Shown here: in pieces, positions 12,525 to 12,817 of the stretch
Numbering within the stretch: the first letter of the stretch is position 1
Layout of the letters: each line of letters begins with the position of its first letter
Assembly: GCA_002171155.1 (NCBI GenBank)
Contig: NHHF01000108.1
Location: 11,000-23,816, forward strand
From: Betaproteobacteria bacterium TMED156
GTDB taxonomy: Bacteria; Pseudomonadota; Gammaproteobacteria; Burkholderiales; Burkholderiaceae_A
DNA length: 12,817 nucleotides
Direction: 5' to 3'
The notes under the pieces: generated by a model
What the model saw: the letters and a program-made list of their open reading frames with translations, nothing else
Told to the model about the DNA's origin: nothing
Database searches by the model: none
Position numbers and translations under genes: made by a program

Positions 12525-12817
12525 TTACCTATTTCTTTTATTTCTTTATCTGTCCAACCTTGTTGACGTGCTAATTTTTTAAAACCATCAACATCATTAA
12601 TTACTTTCAATGCTTCTATTTCATCTTGTTTGGCGTGTGGAAAACATTCTGCTAACAATTTATCCACACCAGTTTTTTTGCCTTTGCCTTTGGGTGCTTT
12701 TACCCATGGATGAAACATTTTCTTTTTTATGCCTGCTAGTGACAACAACTTCCAAAACATTTCAGAGTCACCTTCATGCTTTTGTGTTGTACCAAAATGC
12801 TTGTTTGCAAATTCATT
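12521..12817 (-). CDS. Conserved phage protein of unknown function, 5' end uncertain or beyond the window
   Basis: The frame has an ATG at 12760, which gives 79 residues (MFWKLLSLAGIKKKMFHPWV at the start). It is also open for a further 19 codons to the right edge without a stop. The upstream residues (NEFANKHFGTTQKHEGDSE) look like real protein, so I treat the gene as truncated at its 5' end. The ATG at 12760 does have an AAGGTG element 8 bases before it, so an internal or true start there is possible. The C-terminal half is helical and charged (GVDKLLAECFPHAKQDEIEA, then KKLARQQGWTDKEIKEIGK), and the middle holds a Lys/Gly-rich stretch (KAPKGKGKK). No known domain is recognised. Its stop overlaps the zinc-finger gene by 4 bases. 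Confidence 0.75.
   Translation of the reverse strand, partial: NEFANKHFGTTQKHEGDSEMFWKLLSLAGIKKKMFHPWVKAPKGKGKKTGVDKLLAECFPHAKQDEIEALKVINDVDGFKKLARQQGWTDKEIKEIGK

Noticed and set aside
12521..12760. The 79-codon frame as a complete gene
   Set aside because: The frame stays open to the window edge with protein-like sequence upstream, so the true start may lie outside the window.
1..12817. tRNA genes, CRISPR arrays, insertion sequences or attachment sites
   Set aside because: Gaps between genes are at most 79 bases and hold promoters or ribosome-binding sites; no cloverleaf, spaced repeat array or transposase was seen.

Overview
This window looks like a piece of the genome of a T4-like marine myovirus that infects an AT-rich bacterium. 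The case rests on a T4-type primase and helicase pair (gp61-like and gp41-like), T4-type late promoters (TATAAATA and CATAAATA) and a BppU-like virion protein. Several small proteins also resemble conserved unknowns that I associate with T4-like cyanophages and pelagiphages. Base composition is strongly AT-rich throughout. No photosynthesis gene is seen. The host could be a SAR11-type alphaproteobacterium or a low-GC picocyanobacterium; I lean to SAR11, but the sequence does not settle it. No tRNA, rRNA, CRISPR array, insertion sequence or attachment site was found. Coding is very dense, with overlaps and gaps of 0-79 bases, and all genes but one are on the minus strand.

Layout in the direction of minus-strand transcription, from right to left. 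(1) 12817-10754: four head-to-tail genes, namely a truncated unknown, a zinc-finger protein, an acidic unknown, and a 194-residue protein that resembles a pared-down C-family (DnaE/PolC) polymerase core. (2) 10402-10773: the single plus-strand gene, converging on the polymerase-like gene with a 20-base overlap. (3) 10322-8333: a BppU-like virion protein behind a late-type promoter, followed after one base by a leucine-dehydrogenase-family enzyme, an unusual metabolic gene for a phage. (4) 8297-4308: a replication and nucleotide operon of primase, ClpP, monothiol CGFS glutaredoxin, flavin-dependent thymidylate synthase ThyX and DnaB/gp41-type helicase. (5) 4280-1: a consensus late promoter, then a small conserved protein, a 662-residue protein with motifs of the nucleotidyltransferase/ligase superfamily, a small unknown, a coiled-coil membrane protein, a very basic protein, a TQ-rich protein, and a gene that runs off the left edge.

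How the parts fit: primase and helicase form the primosome. ThyX supplies dTMP, and the glutaredoxin may support redox or Fe-S needs. ClpP may plug into a host Clp ATPase. The dehydrogenase could redirect branched-chain amino acids to keto acids, NH3 and NADH late in infection.

A regulatory pattern appears by eye. Four genes (helicase, primase, the plus-strand gene and the leftmost gene) have sigma70-like promoters whose -10 box lies only 6-16 bases before the start codon, with no Shine-Dalgarno sequence, so their mRNAs would be leaderless or nearly so. Three of the four share TTGCnA-17-TATAnT. The two genes behind T4-type late promoters have ordinary Shine-Dalgarno leaders.
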